Source: Bacteroidia bacterium
GTDB lineage: Bacteria; Bacteroidota; Bacteroidia; AKYH767-A; OLB10
Length of the DNA stretch: 38,479 nt
NCBI GenBank assembly: GCA_016788165.1
Contig: JAEUTH010000012.1
Coordinates: forward strand, 1 to 38,479
Direction of reading: 5' to 3'
Both the position numbers and the translations under genes were made by a program. This document shows positions 1 to 8,952 of this stretch, piece after piece. Position 1 is the first letter of the stretch, and each line of letters opens with the position of its first letter. The notes under the pieces are model-generated. The model was not told the origin of the DNA. It saw only the letters and a list, made by a program, of their open reading frames with translations, and searched no databases.

Positions 1-135
1 ATTTTAACCACCTCAAATTTTTAATAGAAAAACCAACACTAAAAAACAAAGCACCCTTAAAACGCTCCTAATGCAGCCGCTTTTTGCCCTGAATAGTGTT
101 TGAAATTTAAAAAAGGAGTTGTGCAACGGTTACCG

Positions 136-151
136 CTGTTAGCAGTAGTGC
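136..151. repeat. Left inverted end of a cassette-like unit
   Basis: The sequence ctgttagcagtagtgc here is an inverted copy of gcattactgctaac at 925-938, with one internal mismatch. The two copies enclose the hypothetical gene at 154-894. In an integron reading this would be the R' box (GTTAGCA, 138-144) of a site whose other arm lies outside or at the start of the window. Bases 1-135 hold no convincing gene. The match to the canonical GTTRRRY core is imperfect. Confidence 0.5.
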
Positions 152-153
152 TT

Positions 154-894
154 TTAAAATTCCACGTTGTCGTAACCGATTTCACGTAATTCATTTTTTA
201 ATTCTTCAAAATCTTCAATTTCTGGATTCAGTTCTAAAACTATTTTTTTTGTAATTTTTTGAGAATCGTAAAAGTGTTTTACAGTTTCAATTTTCAGTTT
301 TCTATCTTCAAAATGTTCATCATAATATTCCAAAGCCCATTTTCTGTAAGTTGCTGGATTATTGTCAAGAATATAAAGTAAATCTGAACTTCCATCTGTG
401 TAATTATCTTTTGGAAAATCGATTTCTCCAATATTCCATTTTGTCTCATCATTTTTTCTCCAAATACAAAATGTAGTTCCGATAGATTTTATTGGTTCTC
501 CAAAAATGAAATGTTTAAATTCTTCGGGAATATTTTCAATTACTCCTTTCCAAATATTTTGTTTCATTTCAGTTTCTTTTTTTCCAAACATTTTTTTTAA
601 GAAACCTTTTTGTTCAATTTCAACTTCTTCCCAATTTGACATTTCGCTTTCGTGAGCAAAACCATTAATTATTGCTCCATATTTTGAAAATAAAATTGAA
701 AACTGGTCGCCTTGTCCATTTCGCATTTCAAAATATTCTTCGCCAAGTTCTTCGTCCCAATTATTTTGGTAAGAATAATATCTAAATTCCCAATCTCTAC
801 TAATTATTGCTTCGAGTGCTGAAATCGATTTGCATAGATTTTTCAGCGTCTGTATTTCTGGAATTCCTTCTAAATTTTTTGTAGATATTTTCAT
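154..894 (-). CDS. Hypothetical protein, 246 aa, in a cassette-like setting
   Basis: I recognise no named family, although the sequence resembles conserved hypothetical proteins I associate with Bacteroidota accessory regions. There is no signal peptide or membrane segment, so it is probably cytosolic. It is rich in acidic and aromatic residues, with motifs such as WEFRYYSYQ near residue 35, EMRNGQGDQ near 57 and SIGTTFCIWR near 137. The C-terminus is strongly charged. A short lysine-rich stretch (GFLKKMFGKKE, about residues 97-107) may be a linker. The gene stands alone, with short inverted ends on both sides and a folded repeat next to its 5' side. Its base composition is AT-rich like the defence operon beside it. 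Function is unknown; existence as a gene is well supported by full-length coding character and a clean ATG start. Confidence 0.8.
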   Translation of the reverse strand: MKISTKNLEGIPEIQTLKNLCKSISALEAIISRDWEFRYYSYQNNWDEELGEEYFEMRNGQGDQFSILFSKYGAIINGFAHESEMSNWEEVEIEQKGFLKKMFGKKETEMKQNIWKGVIENIPEEFKHFIFGEPIKSIGTTFCIWRKNDETKWNIGEIDFPKDNYTDGSSDLLYILDNNPATYRKWALEYYDEHFEDRKLKIETVKHFYDSQKITKKIVLELNPEIEDFEELKNELREIGYDNVEF

Positions 895-930
895 TAATTT
901 TCAGTTTTTTCAGGTTCTGTGGTCGCATTA

Positions 931-1065
931 CTGCTAACGTTTTGCAGCTTGGCGTAGTGGCGGAATTTTAGCACAAAAGTTCAATCGAAGAACGGCATTT
1001 GAACCTACCACAAAACTGTCATACGAAGCACTGCACCCGCCATTACGCCAAACTGCTGTTGGCAG
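931..1065. repeat. attC-like folded repeat
   Basis: A left arm at 931-963 (ctgctaac, then gcagcttggcgtagtggcgg) pairs with a right arm at 1038-1065 (ccgccattacgccaaactgc, then gttggcag). The inner 20-nt block matches 18 of 20 positions. The loop is about 74 nt. Outer boxes TGCTAAC (932-938) and GTTGGCA (1058-1064) are nearly complementary and occupy the R'' and R' positions of an integron attC site, and the total length fits attC sites. The cores do not match RYYYAAC / GTTRRRY exactly and no integrase is in the window, so the identity is inference. The 409-nt gap 895-1303 holds only this repeat and the one next to it. Confidence 0.55.
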
Positions 1066-1086
1066 CTGGTGTTCTGTCGTCCGTCC

Positions 1087-1300
1087 TTGTAAACCATTGT
1101 CTGTGTTGGGTTTGAGTGTCATTGTCTTTATGATTGTTTGTCTGTTTGTGTCGGGTTGTGCGTTGCGTTTTTTATTTTTTTGAAGGGTCAGGAAATTTTT
1201 TAAAAACAATTTTTCTTGCGTTGGCTTTGCAAGCTCTTTGACAAAGCTTGGGATGAGCGTTGGCTCGTGGGGCTTTGGCAATGTGCTTGCAAATAGCATT
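1087..1300 (+). repeat. Inverted flanking repeat, copy A (3' side of defence operon)
   Basis: This AT-rich block matches the reverse complement of 10990-11220 in patches. Exact blocks are gttttttattttttt (1167-1181 against 11119-11133) and attttttaaaaacaatttt (1195-1213 against 11091-11109). They are in the same order with similar spacing (13 and 9 nt). Weaker matches extend on both sides: gtaaaccatt near 1090, and ttggctttgc near 1220. The two copies bracket the seven-gene operon. The block begins about 20 nt after the attC-like repeat and ends at the stop codon of the AIPR gene. Confidence 0.6.
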
Positions 1301-1303
1301 GGT

Positions 1304-3676
1304 TTAAACTTTTATTCCAAACTTCTTTAATTTCTTAATTGATTCATACGCTCTAATTAATGCTTGTTCTTTTACTTTTTCCTTTTTAGCTAATGATGTC
1401 TGAACTGATTTAACATTTGCTAATTCTAAATTATTAAAAATTTTTGTCTGGTTTGCAACATCAATAATTCTTTTCCAATCGTCTTTTGAAACCAATAGAA
1501 GTTTATCAAAAATAAATTTCACCTCAACAATTTCAGTTTCTTCAAGTTTTGATAGTGCTTTCACTTCATCTATAAGTTGTGGACTTGTCTGAATGTAGTC
1601 TAGTACTTTTTTGCCAAAGGTTATTTCTCTTGATGTCAAGTTTTTGTTTTTGCTAAGTCTGCCTACTAAGTCAAATGCAATTGACCAATCAAAGCCGTCA
1701 GGTTTGTTGTTATCAATATATTGCCTAAAACCATCCCAGAATTTCAAGCCCATTTTTTGAATCTCACTAACAATAAAAACAGAATCTTCAACACTATTGT
1801 TGTCAATTTCTTTTTCATTTTCTCTTTGATTTTTTTCCTCTTCTGAAATCAAATAACTGTTCAAGGTTTTTATTAAATCTTCGGAATACGATGTGTTTTT
1901 CAATTTCTCCCAAGAACTTTGGCGTTTTGCGTATTCAGAAATCAAACTACCACTTGCTTCTGTAATTATATGGTTGTAAACAAAAACAAGAAGTTTGGAT
2001 AAATGATTTTTAAGGAAATCATCTATTTTTTGTTCTTCATAAATCTTCCACAAATCAATTCTATTGTTTGTTAGATAGTGGAAATATGAAACAGTGTAGG
2101 CAACAGAAAGGGCTTTTAAACTAGTATCTCCAATAGCATTTATGCCTTTTCTTCCAAAAAGTTGGTCAATGGTTTTAAACAAAATCGCATTCGCTATGAG
2201 TTTGCGATAAAAATTCTCACCTGGTAATTTGTTCTTGCTTACTAAATCAGTAATCTTTTTAGTGTAATGAATAAAGTTTTTCTGAGAACCTTGTGAAACA
2301 AAGTGTGGTTCAAGTTCCCAACCATTGATGAATTTTGCAATGTCAGATTTGACAAACTTTAGGTTAGATGGATTTTGCTCTTTAAATTTCTTTTGCTGTG
2401 CTGGTGTTTGTTTATTCAGGGTTTCACGATATTGGCCATTAGCACGCTCAAAGAACCACAATAATGATTGATTCTTGTTTTCTGGATTAACCACATATTT
2501 CTTTCTGGATAGATTTTCAATCTGAATGAAATATGGATTGTTAGAAGATAAATCTAGCTCTGATACTTTGTTTTGACTATTTGCAAAACGAGAAATGTTT
2601 GGAACTTCAATGTTCTTTTGTTCTTTATCCTTGATAACAGTCAACTTCATTTGAACAAATATTTTGCTCAAATCGGCATCCTTAAATTTCTTTTGAGTGT
2701 GATAAAGTGAAGCTGTTGTTTGTCCACCATTTACAATTTGAAAGTCGTTGAGTTTTGTAATTAATAATTGATTGTCTATGATTTTAGTTTCTACACTTTC
2801 TGCTGTTGCTGTAATACCATTGTTATAAGGCAAAAACATTTGAGGCTTTGTGCGAATGGTATCTCTAATGCCTTTATTGAATTTTCCTGCCTGACCTAAA
2901 AATGCACGAACATTACTTTCCAATAATTCATTTGAATATTCTTTATACAATTTTGCTAAAATTTCACCCGGAACAATTGCCAAATAGCAATCATACATTT
3001 CGTCTATGCTTGGAACTTGCAAACATTGCAAACCTTTTCCGTCTTCTGTAAAACTATCAAATTCTATTTCTATCGGTTCGTGAACGCTGTTTGATTCATT
3101 GATTTTGAACAAACGTGTAACATCCCAAGTATGAACAAAAACATCAGCATCGGCAATTTCTATTTTCTCTTTTTCGTGATTTGAAAATCCATTTATAAGA
3201 AAATAGACATTGATACGGTCAAACTCTTTTCCTTGCTTTCCGATTGTACCAATCAAATGATACAATTCTGTGTGAGCTTTATCAATGTAATCAATGTGAC
3301 GTTTTAAAGCTGAATTAATGAAGCGTTTTATCTGGTTAAGTGACTTAGTGTAATCGTCTTTCGTGATGTTGTAATCATATTCATTCTTGTAAAAGGTAAT
3401 GAACAAATCAAGTGTTTCGTAATACTCTTTTTTATTCTCGTCTTTGGCTAAGTCTTTCAGGCAAAAACCATTAATTTTCCAATCAATACCACCCTGACTA
3501 TTTGGGTGAACATAAGACAAAACTCTTGCACCTTCTGATTTTCCAATAGATTCTAAAACTTCAATACAATACTCTGTGAATTTATCTTCAAAACTTGCTC
3601 CTTCGCCTTCCGAGTAAACACGTGAAGCAACATCAGACTTTAATTCTTCAATATAGTTTTCTAAGGCTCTTTCCAT
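1304..3676 (-). CDS. AIPR family protein (abortive phage infection type), 790 aa
   Basis: This is the last gene of the defence operon. The AIPR hallmark region is at residues 257-325: a segment ending FLPYNNGIT (about 281-289), then FQIVNGGQTT (about 312-321). The family takes its name from abortive phage-infection proteins and is repeatedly found beside restriction-modification genes; its biochemical activity is not established to my knowledge. The N-terminal 250 residues contain GGIDW (62-66) and LDLFITFYK (89-97), which may be a degenerate nuclease-like or protein-interaction region, but this is uncertain. The C-terminal 300 residues are helical and lysine-rich with no motif I can name. 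There is no signal peptide. The start lies 3 nt beyond the stop codon of the nuclease gene, so translation is probably coupled. Confidence 0.88.
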   Translation of the reverse strand: MERALENYIEELKSDVASRVYSEGEGASFEDKFTEYCIEVLESIGKSEGARVLSYVHPNSQGGIDWKINGFCLKDLAKDENKKEYYETLDLFITFYKNEYDYNITKDDYTKSLNQIKRFINSALKRHIDYIDKAHTELYHLIGTIGKQGKEFDRINVYFLINGFSNHEKEKIEIADADVFVHTWDVTRLFKINESNSVHEPIEIEFDSFTEDGKGLQCLQVPSIDEMYDCYLAIVPGEILAKLYKEYSNELLESNVRAFLGQAGKFNKGIRDTIRTKPQMFLPYNNGITATAESVETKIIDNQLLITKLNDFQIVNGGQTTASLYHTQKKFKDADLSKIFVQMKLTVIKDKEQKNIEVPNISRFANSQNKVSELDLSSNNPYFIQIENLSRKKYVVNPENKNQSLLWFFERANGQYRETLNKQTPAQQKKFKEQNPSNLKFVKSDIAKFINGWELEPHFVSQGSQKNFIHYTKKITDLVSKNKLPGENFYRKLIANAILFKTIDQLFGRKGINAIGDTSLKALSVAYTVSYFHYLTNNRIDLWKIYEEQKIDDFLKNHLSKLLVFVYNHIITEASGSLISEYAKRQSSWEKLKNTSYSEDLIKTLNSYLISEEEKNQRENEKEIDNNSVEDSVFIVSEIQKMGLKFWDGFRQYIDNNKPDGFDWSIAFDLVGRLSKNKNLTSREITFGKKVLDYIQTSPQLIDEVKALSKLEETEIVEVKFIFDKLLLVSKDDWKRIIDVANQTKIFNNLELANVKSVQTSLAKKEKVKEQALIRAYESIKKLKKFGIKV

Positions 3677-3679
3677 TCC

Positions 3680-4657
3680 CTAAATCTTTTCAAATATGGT
3701 TTCAGGTTCTACAATAAAATTTTCCACTGCTGAAATTTCTATTGAATAAGAAGTATCATAAATTCCTAATGGCAATTGACCTTTTGTAATTTTAGGAAAG
3801 TCAGAACTTACGTTAAATACAAACGTTCTTTTGAGCGAATACATTCTTCCGTAATGTTCCTTGTCTTCATCGAAATATCCGTTCAATTGCAATTTCGCAT
3901 TGAAAATACCACGTTCTTCTTCAGTTGAAATTTTTTGTCGTGTTTGTTCAACAATTGAATTAAGCGAAATGCCGTTGTCTTTTACTGCTTCGGTTGAGTA
4001 CAAAATCAAAAACAATTCGCTTAAATTTTCAGCATCTAGTTGCCTTTCGTTAGATACTTTTATTCTTGGCTGTTTTGATGCTGTAAATTTAACTTCAACA
4101 CCAACAGAACCTAAAGTAAAATCTTTCGCCTGAAAATCTTGTTCCGCACCAGTCCAAGAATTTAAAGCATTTGCAATTGTTTTTTCGTCATCCAATAGAG
4201 TATTTAGAAACAATAATTCGCCAATCAATCCTTTTTGTTGTTCAAGAGATAAGCCATTAAAGTTGATTTTATCAAATAACATTTTCCATTTTGAAACTAC
4301 ATTTAGAGTTGTTTTTATCGCTTCACTTTCGGTTACGCTTTTTTCAATTTCTTCCAAAATGTTTTGAATGAACAATGAAAAAATGTCTTTCAAATCGTTA
4401 TCTAAAAGATAAATGTAAAGCTCAATTTTGCTTTCGGTTTCACTTTGCAAAGTGTAGATTTCAACGCCTTTGAAGCGATAATTTTTGAGTTCAGGAATTG
4501 TCACATTATTTGCAACAGCCATAATGTACAAATGCTGTCCAGTAATGTGGTTTGTAGCCGCAAAGCAATTCAAATGCGGAATTTCATCAATTCTTGTTTT
4601 GATAATGATGTCACCAGTTGGCTTATGATTTTCCCAAATTGATTTTATGTTTATCAT
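3680..4657 (-). CDS. PD-(D/E)XK motif nuclease (DUF4420-like), 325 aa
   Basis: The protein carries an ordered restriction-fold signature: GLIGEL with Glu147, then WTGAEQDF with Asp174, then VEVKF with Glu188 and Lys190. This E...D...ExK arrangement is typical of PD-(D/E)XK nucleases, and the surrounding sequence looks like the family known as DUF4420. It is therefore the likely DNA-cleaving subunit of the operon, working with the GHKL ATPase and Z1 helicase. It has no transmembrane or signal segment. It lies 3 nt from the genes on both sides, so it belongs to the same transcript. All catalytic residues appear intact. DNA cleavage and specificity are inferred. Confidence 0.87.
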   Translation of the reverse strand: MINIKSIWENHKPTGDIIIKTRIDEIPHLNCFAATNHITGQHLYIMAVANNVTIPELKNYRFKGVEIYTLQSETESKIELYIYLLDNDLKDIFSLFIQNILEEIEKSVTESEAIKTTLNVVSKWKMLFDKINFNGLSLEQQKGLIGELLFLNTLLDDEKTIANALNSWTGAEQDFQAKDFTLGSVGVEVKFTASKQPRIKVSNERQLDAENLSELFLILYSTEAVKDNGISLNSIVEQTRQKISTEEERGIFNAKLQLNGYFDEDKEHYGRMYSLKRTFVFNVSSDFPKITKGQLPLGIYDTSYSIEISAVENFIVEPETIFEKI

Positions 4658-4660
4658 TGG

Positions 4661-7495
4661 TTATTCGGTTTCTTGGTTATCATCATCGTCCATTACTTCG
4701 TTATCAAAATCCTTTTTGATTGTAGTCGTATAGGAAACTTTTGTTTCATCTTCGATTCTAGGGAAATGTAAACTATATCCGACAATCGGAATATCATTTT
4801 TTACGTTTGGAGTTCCTCTTTCGTCTAATGCGTAAATCAATAGAAGTCCTTTCTTTTCAGCTTTACGTTGTTCTTTAATTTCAGCATAAGACATTTTTGA
4901 ATAGTCTTTGTCTTTTGACAAATCAATATATCGGTCACCTGTTTGGTCTATTTGGTTTTTAGAAATCAAATAAAATTCACCACCACGTCCAATTTGTTGA
5001 TTACGCACACTACAACTTAAGGTGATAACTTCGTTATTGTGTTGTAAGTCGTATTTAGCAACATCTTCGTTTGCTTGTCTTTCGTTTCTTGGTGTTTTTC
5101 CTTTGTAATCAATAAAAACTCTTTCATCCGAATTTGAAACAATGCAAATACTCCATTCTTTGATTTTATTGCCTTTAGCTTGTGTTTTAATGTAGTCGCT
5201 TAGTGTTGCGTTGTTAATACTTGGTTGTTCAATTTTGAATGAATCAATAAAACTGCAAAGAGCATCAATGTTTGTGTTCGGATAAAACAAGTATCTTGTT
5301 TTGCCTTTGTTTTCAATTCTGTTTTCTTTTGTTGGGAAACCAATAGTGGAAATCAGTTTTTTCAAAGCATTAAAGTTGTTCTCAATCGCTGATTTCGTTT
5401 TAAGTAAACAATACGTTTGAGGATTTTCTCCTGAAAACGAAATTTCAATATCTTCTGAAAAGTATAATTTGTTTAAACTAGTAATTGTCAGCAATCCGTG
5501 ATGATTTCTAACTTTCAAACGAAAATCCTTTGGTCTTTGATGTGTTGCAGTCATTTCATCAAAGTCGTTTCTCATTTCTTCAGTGGCCATTGTAATGTGA
5601 TTAAACCACTCAAAAATTTGGTTTGTGGTGTACAATCTGCACAAATCAACATAACCTGGGCGATAGCCAAACCAACGTCCCATTTGCATAAGCGAATCGT
5701 ACATTCGGGTTGTTCTTATGTAATAAGAAATTGATAAACCTTCCAAGGTAATTCCTCTTGATAAACGGCTTCCACCAACGGCAATTACGGATAAACCGTT
5801 TTCGTGTCGGTTGTAGTCAATTTCTTCGATGTTATGATATTCCAAATTTGTTGTTGAACGTGTGCCGTGAACGGAACGAACATCAATTTTCAAAACAGCA
5901 TTTTTCAATTCGTTTTTTACTTCTTCCCAAGTGTGTTGCTTTATTCTAATGTCTGTGTAATCCAGATTTTCCAATACGTTTTGCGTTGTTGGCAAAAAGT
6001 CTGTTTCGTAAATATCCTTTAGTTCGTTTATCAAGGCTTCATCTTCGCTTTGAATTGCGTTTTTGTATTCCTTTGTTTTCTCGTTAACCAAATAAGCAAC
6101 TCGGTCAATCCATCGCACCAATAAAGCAACGTGAACCAACATCGAATTGTGTTTGTTTTCGTGTCCTCGCACTCTGCGAATCGAACAAGTAAGTATGAAA
6201 GATTTAATCGCTCGTTCTAAACTTGGTGGAAGATATTCGGGTAATATATCTTTGTTTTCTCTGTTGATTGTTCTGAAAAATGGCGGGTCAAAATCATTGA
6301 TTTCTCTGAAAATATCCAACGGTTCCTTTGTGAGTTCTGGGTTTACATTTTCATATCCAAAAATTTTTGCTGCACCAATGTAATTAGTCGGTGCTTTAAT
6401 GTTGATAATAAAGTCTCTTGGAAATAAGTCTTCACCAATTTTGTATGTTTTGTTTTTGACTATAGTTGTGTTCTCCTCATTGTATTCTTGCGAAATAAAT
6501 AAGTTAGCGTAAGGTGTTGCGGTGTAGCCAACAAAAGTATTTTGATTGAAAATATTTAGCAAAGTTCGAATTAACCGATTTATCGTTTTTATGTCGTTTA
6601 TATCTCTGGAAGCATTTACAGAGGCGGCATCAGCTTCATCGTCAATAATCAATGCTGGAACATCAAACAGTTTTGGCGTTCCGTCAACAACTTTTGCATT
6701 TACATCTTTTGAAAACCAATCAATCAAATTTTCAAGAATGCTTTTGTTTTTTTTGATTACAAAAACAACAGGATTTTTTCCGATTGGAATGTTTAAACGG
6801 TTAGCGACTGCTTGGCTAAAATCGCCTTCATCTCCGCTTTTATAGTATGCAGAAGTAAGTGAATATATGTCTGTTCCTACAGTGTAATTTCCAACACCAA
6901 CAATTTTGTTTTCCTTTTCTCGGATAAATGCGGAACTATTTCTTCCAATATAACCCGAATCTATTCTTTCTTGTGTTTGTCTGCGAAGTGAACTAATTGT
7001 TCCTGCAATGATGATAATTACTTTGTAGCCTGCATCTGTTGCTTTATTGATTAACCCAACATAGTTTGAAGTTTTACCAGACTGAACGTGTCCCACAACC
7101 ATTCCTCGTCTATCCCACGAACCAGATTTTTTGGGATTTACACATTTATCAAGGATTTTATCCGTGAAGTCGTCCAAATCGTTTACGGGAAATGATGGGT
7201 CATTTTTCGCCATATACAATTTGTATCTGTTCCACAATTCAAAATGGATATTTGCCTTTTCATCATTTAGCCAAGGCTCAACATCTTCTGACAAGATTGT
7301 GATTTCGCCTTTGCCAATGCTAAAATCAGCACGCAAAATTTCAAACAGTTCTTGTTTGTCGTATGTCTGACCTTCAACTATGTTGATTGCAGATACTTTT
7401 TCAATTACAGATAAAAGAACTTCATCAGTGATTTGTCCCTGATGAGCTTGTAATAAAGTATGTGCGATTGCTCTTGCTGATTGTAGTAAACTCAT
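4661..7495 (-). CDS. Z1 domain superfamily II helicase-like ATPase, 944 aa
   Basis: Helicase motifs are visible in order. Walker A is GHVQSGKT (about 135-142), Walker B is IIDDEAD (about 283-289), and the motif-III-like sequence is GYTATPYANL (about 323-332). A C-terminal RecA-like lobe contains GGSRLSRGITLEG and QMGRWFGYRPGY, which correspond to motifs V and VI. The run GHVQSGKTSNY followed by a Z1-type C-terminal region identifies the Z1 helicase family found in restriction-like operons with MutL/MORC ATPases. It probably uses ATP to translocate on or remodel DNA and deliver it to the nuclease. The ATG overlaps the stop of the GHKL ATPase gene by 4 nt, which indicates translational coupling. 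No motif appears lost. Confidence 0.9.
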   Translation of the reverse strand: MSLLQSARAIAHTLLQAHQGQITDEVLLSVIEKVSAINIVEGQTYDKQELFEILRADFSIGKGEITILSEDVEPWLNDEKANIHFELWNRYKLYMAKNDPSFPVNDLDDFTDKILDKCVNPKKSGSWDRRGMVVGHVQSGKTSNYVGLINKATDAGYKVIIIIAGTISSLRRQTQERIDSGYIGRNSSAFIREKENKIVGVGNYTVGTDIYSLTSAYYKSGDEGDFSQAVANRLNIPIGKNPVVFVIKKNKSILENLIDWFSKDVNAKVVDGTPKLFDVPALIIDDEADAASVNASRDINDIKTINRLIRTLLNIFNQNTFVGYTATPYANLFISQEYNEENTTIVKNKTYKIGEDLFPRDFIINIKAPTNYIGAAKIFGYENVNPELTKEPLDIFREINDFDPPFFRTINRENKDILPEYLPPSLERAIKSFILTCSIRRVRGHENKHNSMLVHVALLVRWIDRVAYLVNEKTKEYKNAIQSEDEALINELKDIYETDFLPTTQNVLENLDYTDIRIKQHTWEEVKNELKNAVLKIDVRSVHGTRSTTNLEYHNIEEIDYNRHENGLSVIAVGGSRLSRGITLEGLSISYYIRTTRMYDSLMQMGRWFGYRPGYVDLCRLYTTNQIFEWFNHITMATEEMRNDFDEMTATHQRPKDFRLKVRNHHGLLTITSLNKLYFSEDIEISFSGENPQTYCLLKTKSAIENNFNALKKLISTIGFPTKENRIENKGKTRYLFYPNTNIDALCSFIDSFKIEQPSINNATLSDYIKTQAKGNKIKEWSICIVSNSDERVFIDYKGKTPRNERQANEDVAKYDLQHNNEVITLSCSVRNQQIGRGGEFYLISKNQIDQTGDRYIDLSKDKDYSKMSYAEIKEQRKAEKKGLLLIYALDERGTPNVKNDIPIVGYSLHFPRIEDETKVSYTTTIKKDFDNEVMDDDDNQETE

Positions 7496-8952
7496 TTTAG
7501 ATATTCATTGATAAGTGGGTATAAATTAAAAGGCGTTGAACTCATAATTTGTTGTTGTGCCAATTCTTTTGGAACTCCTTGCGACACATTTATTTTATAA
7601 AGTTCAACAGCCAAATTGATTAAATCATCATTTGGTTTTTCAATTTGTTTTTCCAACTCGTGAAATGATGGGTCTTCGTTTTGATTGCTTAAAATCAATT
7701 CAATTGGAACATTGTCTTCTAATAATTTCAATGCTTTGCCTGCCAATCTGTTGTTTTCTTCAAGTAATGATTTTATTATCGGGTGTTTTCGGTTGATTTT
7801 ATATTTTTTAATTCCTTCTCTTGTTTTTTCATCAGTCCATAATGGCTCGTGATTTGTATTGCCGTTCTGCGAAACTGTTTTTTGCCCTCGCCAATTATAG
7901 ATTTTTGCAGACTTCATAATTGCGATTTTTGCAATTCGTGAAAGTTCTTTTCTAATTTCTATAGGTGGTGTTGCTGTTGACTTTTTAATATCTAAATGCC
8001 AGTTAAAATCGTTTGCATTGGTAAAATTGACTGCAATTCTTGCCAATTTTGAGTAATCACGTTTTTTCTCAAGTCCCAACCAATCACCTGCAACAAGTAA
8101 TCGGTCACCTCTATAAATGTAGAAACCTTGTTCTTGAAACCAACCTAGTGAACCACCTGAATTTTCATAATCCGTCTTGCCGATTTCTGACATATGAGGG
8201 AGAATGAAGTACGTTATTTCCACATTGCCAAAACTCTCTGGCTGCCCCATTTCGGGTTTTGGATTTAGGTTGAGTAAAAATGGATTGTATGCTTCAATCT
8301 CTGTATTTTGAAAAAATATTTTTATTCGCTTGCTCTCAATAAACTTGTGAAACACCAGACTTAAATGATATTTGACATTTATCATTTCTTGATAGAAAGC
8401 GTTTTTAACGCTTTCATTTTTAACTTCTGCGTTACCTACAATTCTGTCTAATTTTTCCCAAAGGACTAAAGTGCCTGATTTTTGATTTTCAATTTTTTCA
8501 AGAAAGGAATTGTCAGAAACATAATCTATAAGTTGCCACTCGTTTTCTGCATTGATGTAATCTATATCCCAACAGCGTTTTATTGTTGCGTAACCTTCTT
8601 TTTTTGTAATACAAGTGAGGCGTTTGCATTGTGAAAATGATGCAGTTTTTAAACCCATTCCAAAACGACCCAAATCTTTTTCACTACGTTCTTCCTCTGG
8701 GTCTTTGCTTCCTGGGGTCATAGCCAAAACGAGTTCACTTTGATTCATACCTATGCCGTTGTCACAAATTGAAATGTATGAATCTTGACCGTTCCATTTA
8801 AACTCTAATCTTATTTCATTAGCATTTGCTGAAATAGAATTATCAATAATGTCTGAAATAGCAGTAGAAAGGTTATAGCCAAAACTCCTATATGAGTTTA
8901 TTGTAGATTTAGGGTTTGGCTTTGCGATTTCGGCTTTTATATATTCTTGCAT
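7492..8952 (-). CDS. GHKL ATPase (MORC/MutL-like) of the restriction system, 486 aa
   Basis: The Bergerat ATP-binding fold is clear. The N-box is ISDIIDNSISANA (about 32-44), the G1 motif is DNGIGM (64-69), and the G2 loop is GRFGMGLKTAS (95-105). The position usually filled by the catalytic Glu of GHKL ATPases holds Asp34, though Asp37-Asn38 are present. This architecture matches the prokaryotic MutL/MORC-like ATPases in restriction-modification operons, which are thought to act as ATP-driven clamps on DNA. The C-terminal 150 residues show no named domain. The gene overlaps the methyltransferase gene by 16 nt and the helicase gene by 4 nt, so the proteins are probably made in fixed proportion and may form a complex (inference). 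Confidence 0.9.
   Translation of the reverse strand: MQEYIKAEIAKPNPKSTINSYRSFGYNLSTAISDIIDNSISANANEIRLEFKWNGQDSYISICDNGIGMNQSELVLAMTPGSKDPEEERSEKDLGRFGMGLKTASFSQCKRLTCITKKEGYATIKRCWDIDYINAENEWQLIDYVSDNSFLEKIENQKSGTLVLWEKLDRIVGNAEVKNESVKNAFYQEMINVKYHLSLVFHKFIESKRIKIFFQNTEIEAYNPFLLNLNPKPEMGQPESFGNVEITYFILPHMSEIGKTDYENSGGSLGWFQEQGFYIYRGDRLLVAGDWLGLEKKRDYSKLARIAVNFTNANDFNWHLDIKKSTATPPIEIRKELSRIAKIAIMKSAKIYNWRGQKTVSQNGNTNHEPLWTDEKTREGIKKYKINRKHPIIKSLLEENNRLAGKALKLLEDNVPIELILSNQNEDPSFHELEKQIEKPNDDLINLAVELYKINVSQGVPKELAQQQIMSSTPFNLYPLINEYLK

Noticed and set aside
934..1299. Open frame of 121 codons on the minus strand
   Set aside because: It runs through the attC-like stem-loop and the flanking repeat, with no coding-like character or domain.
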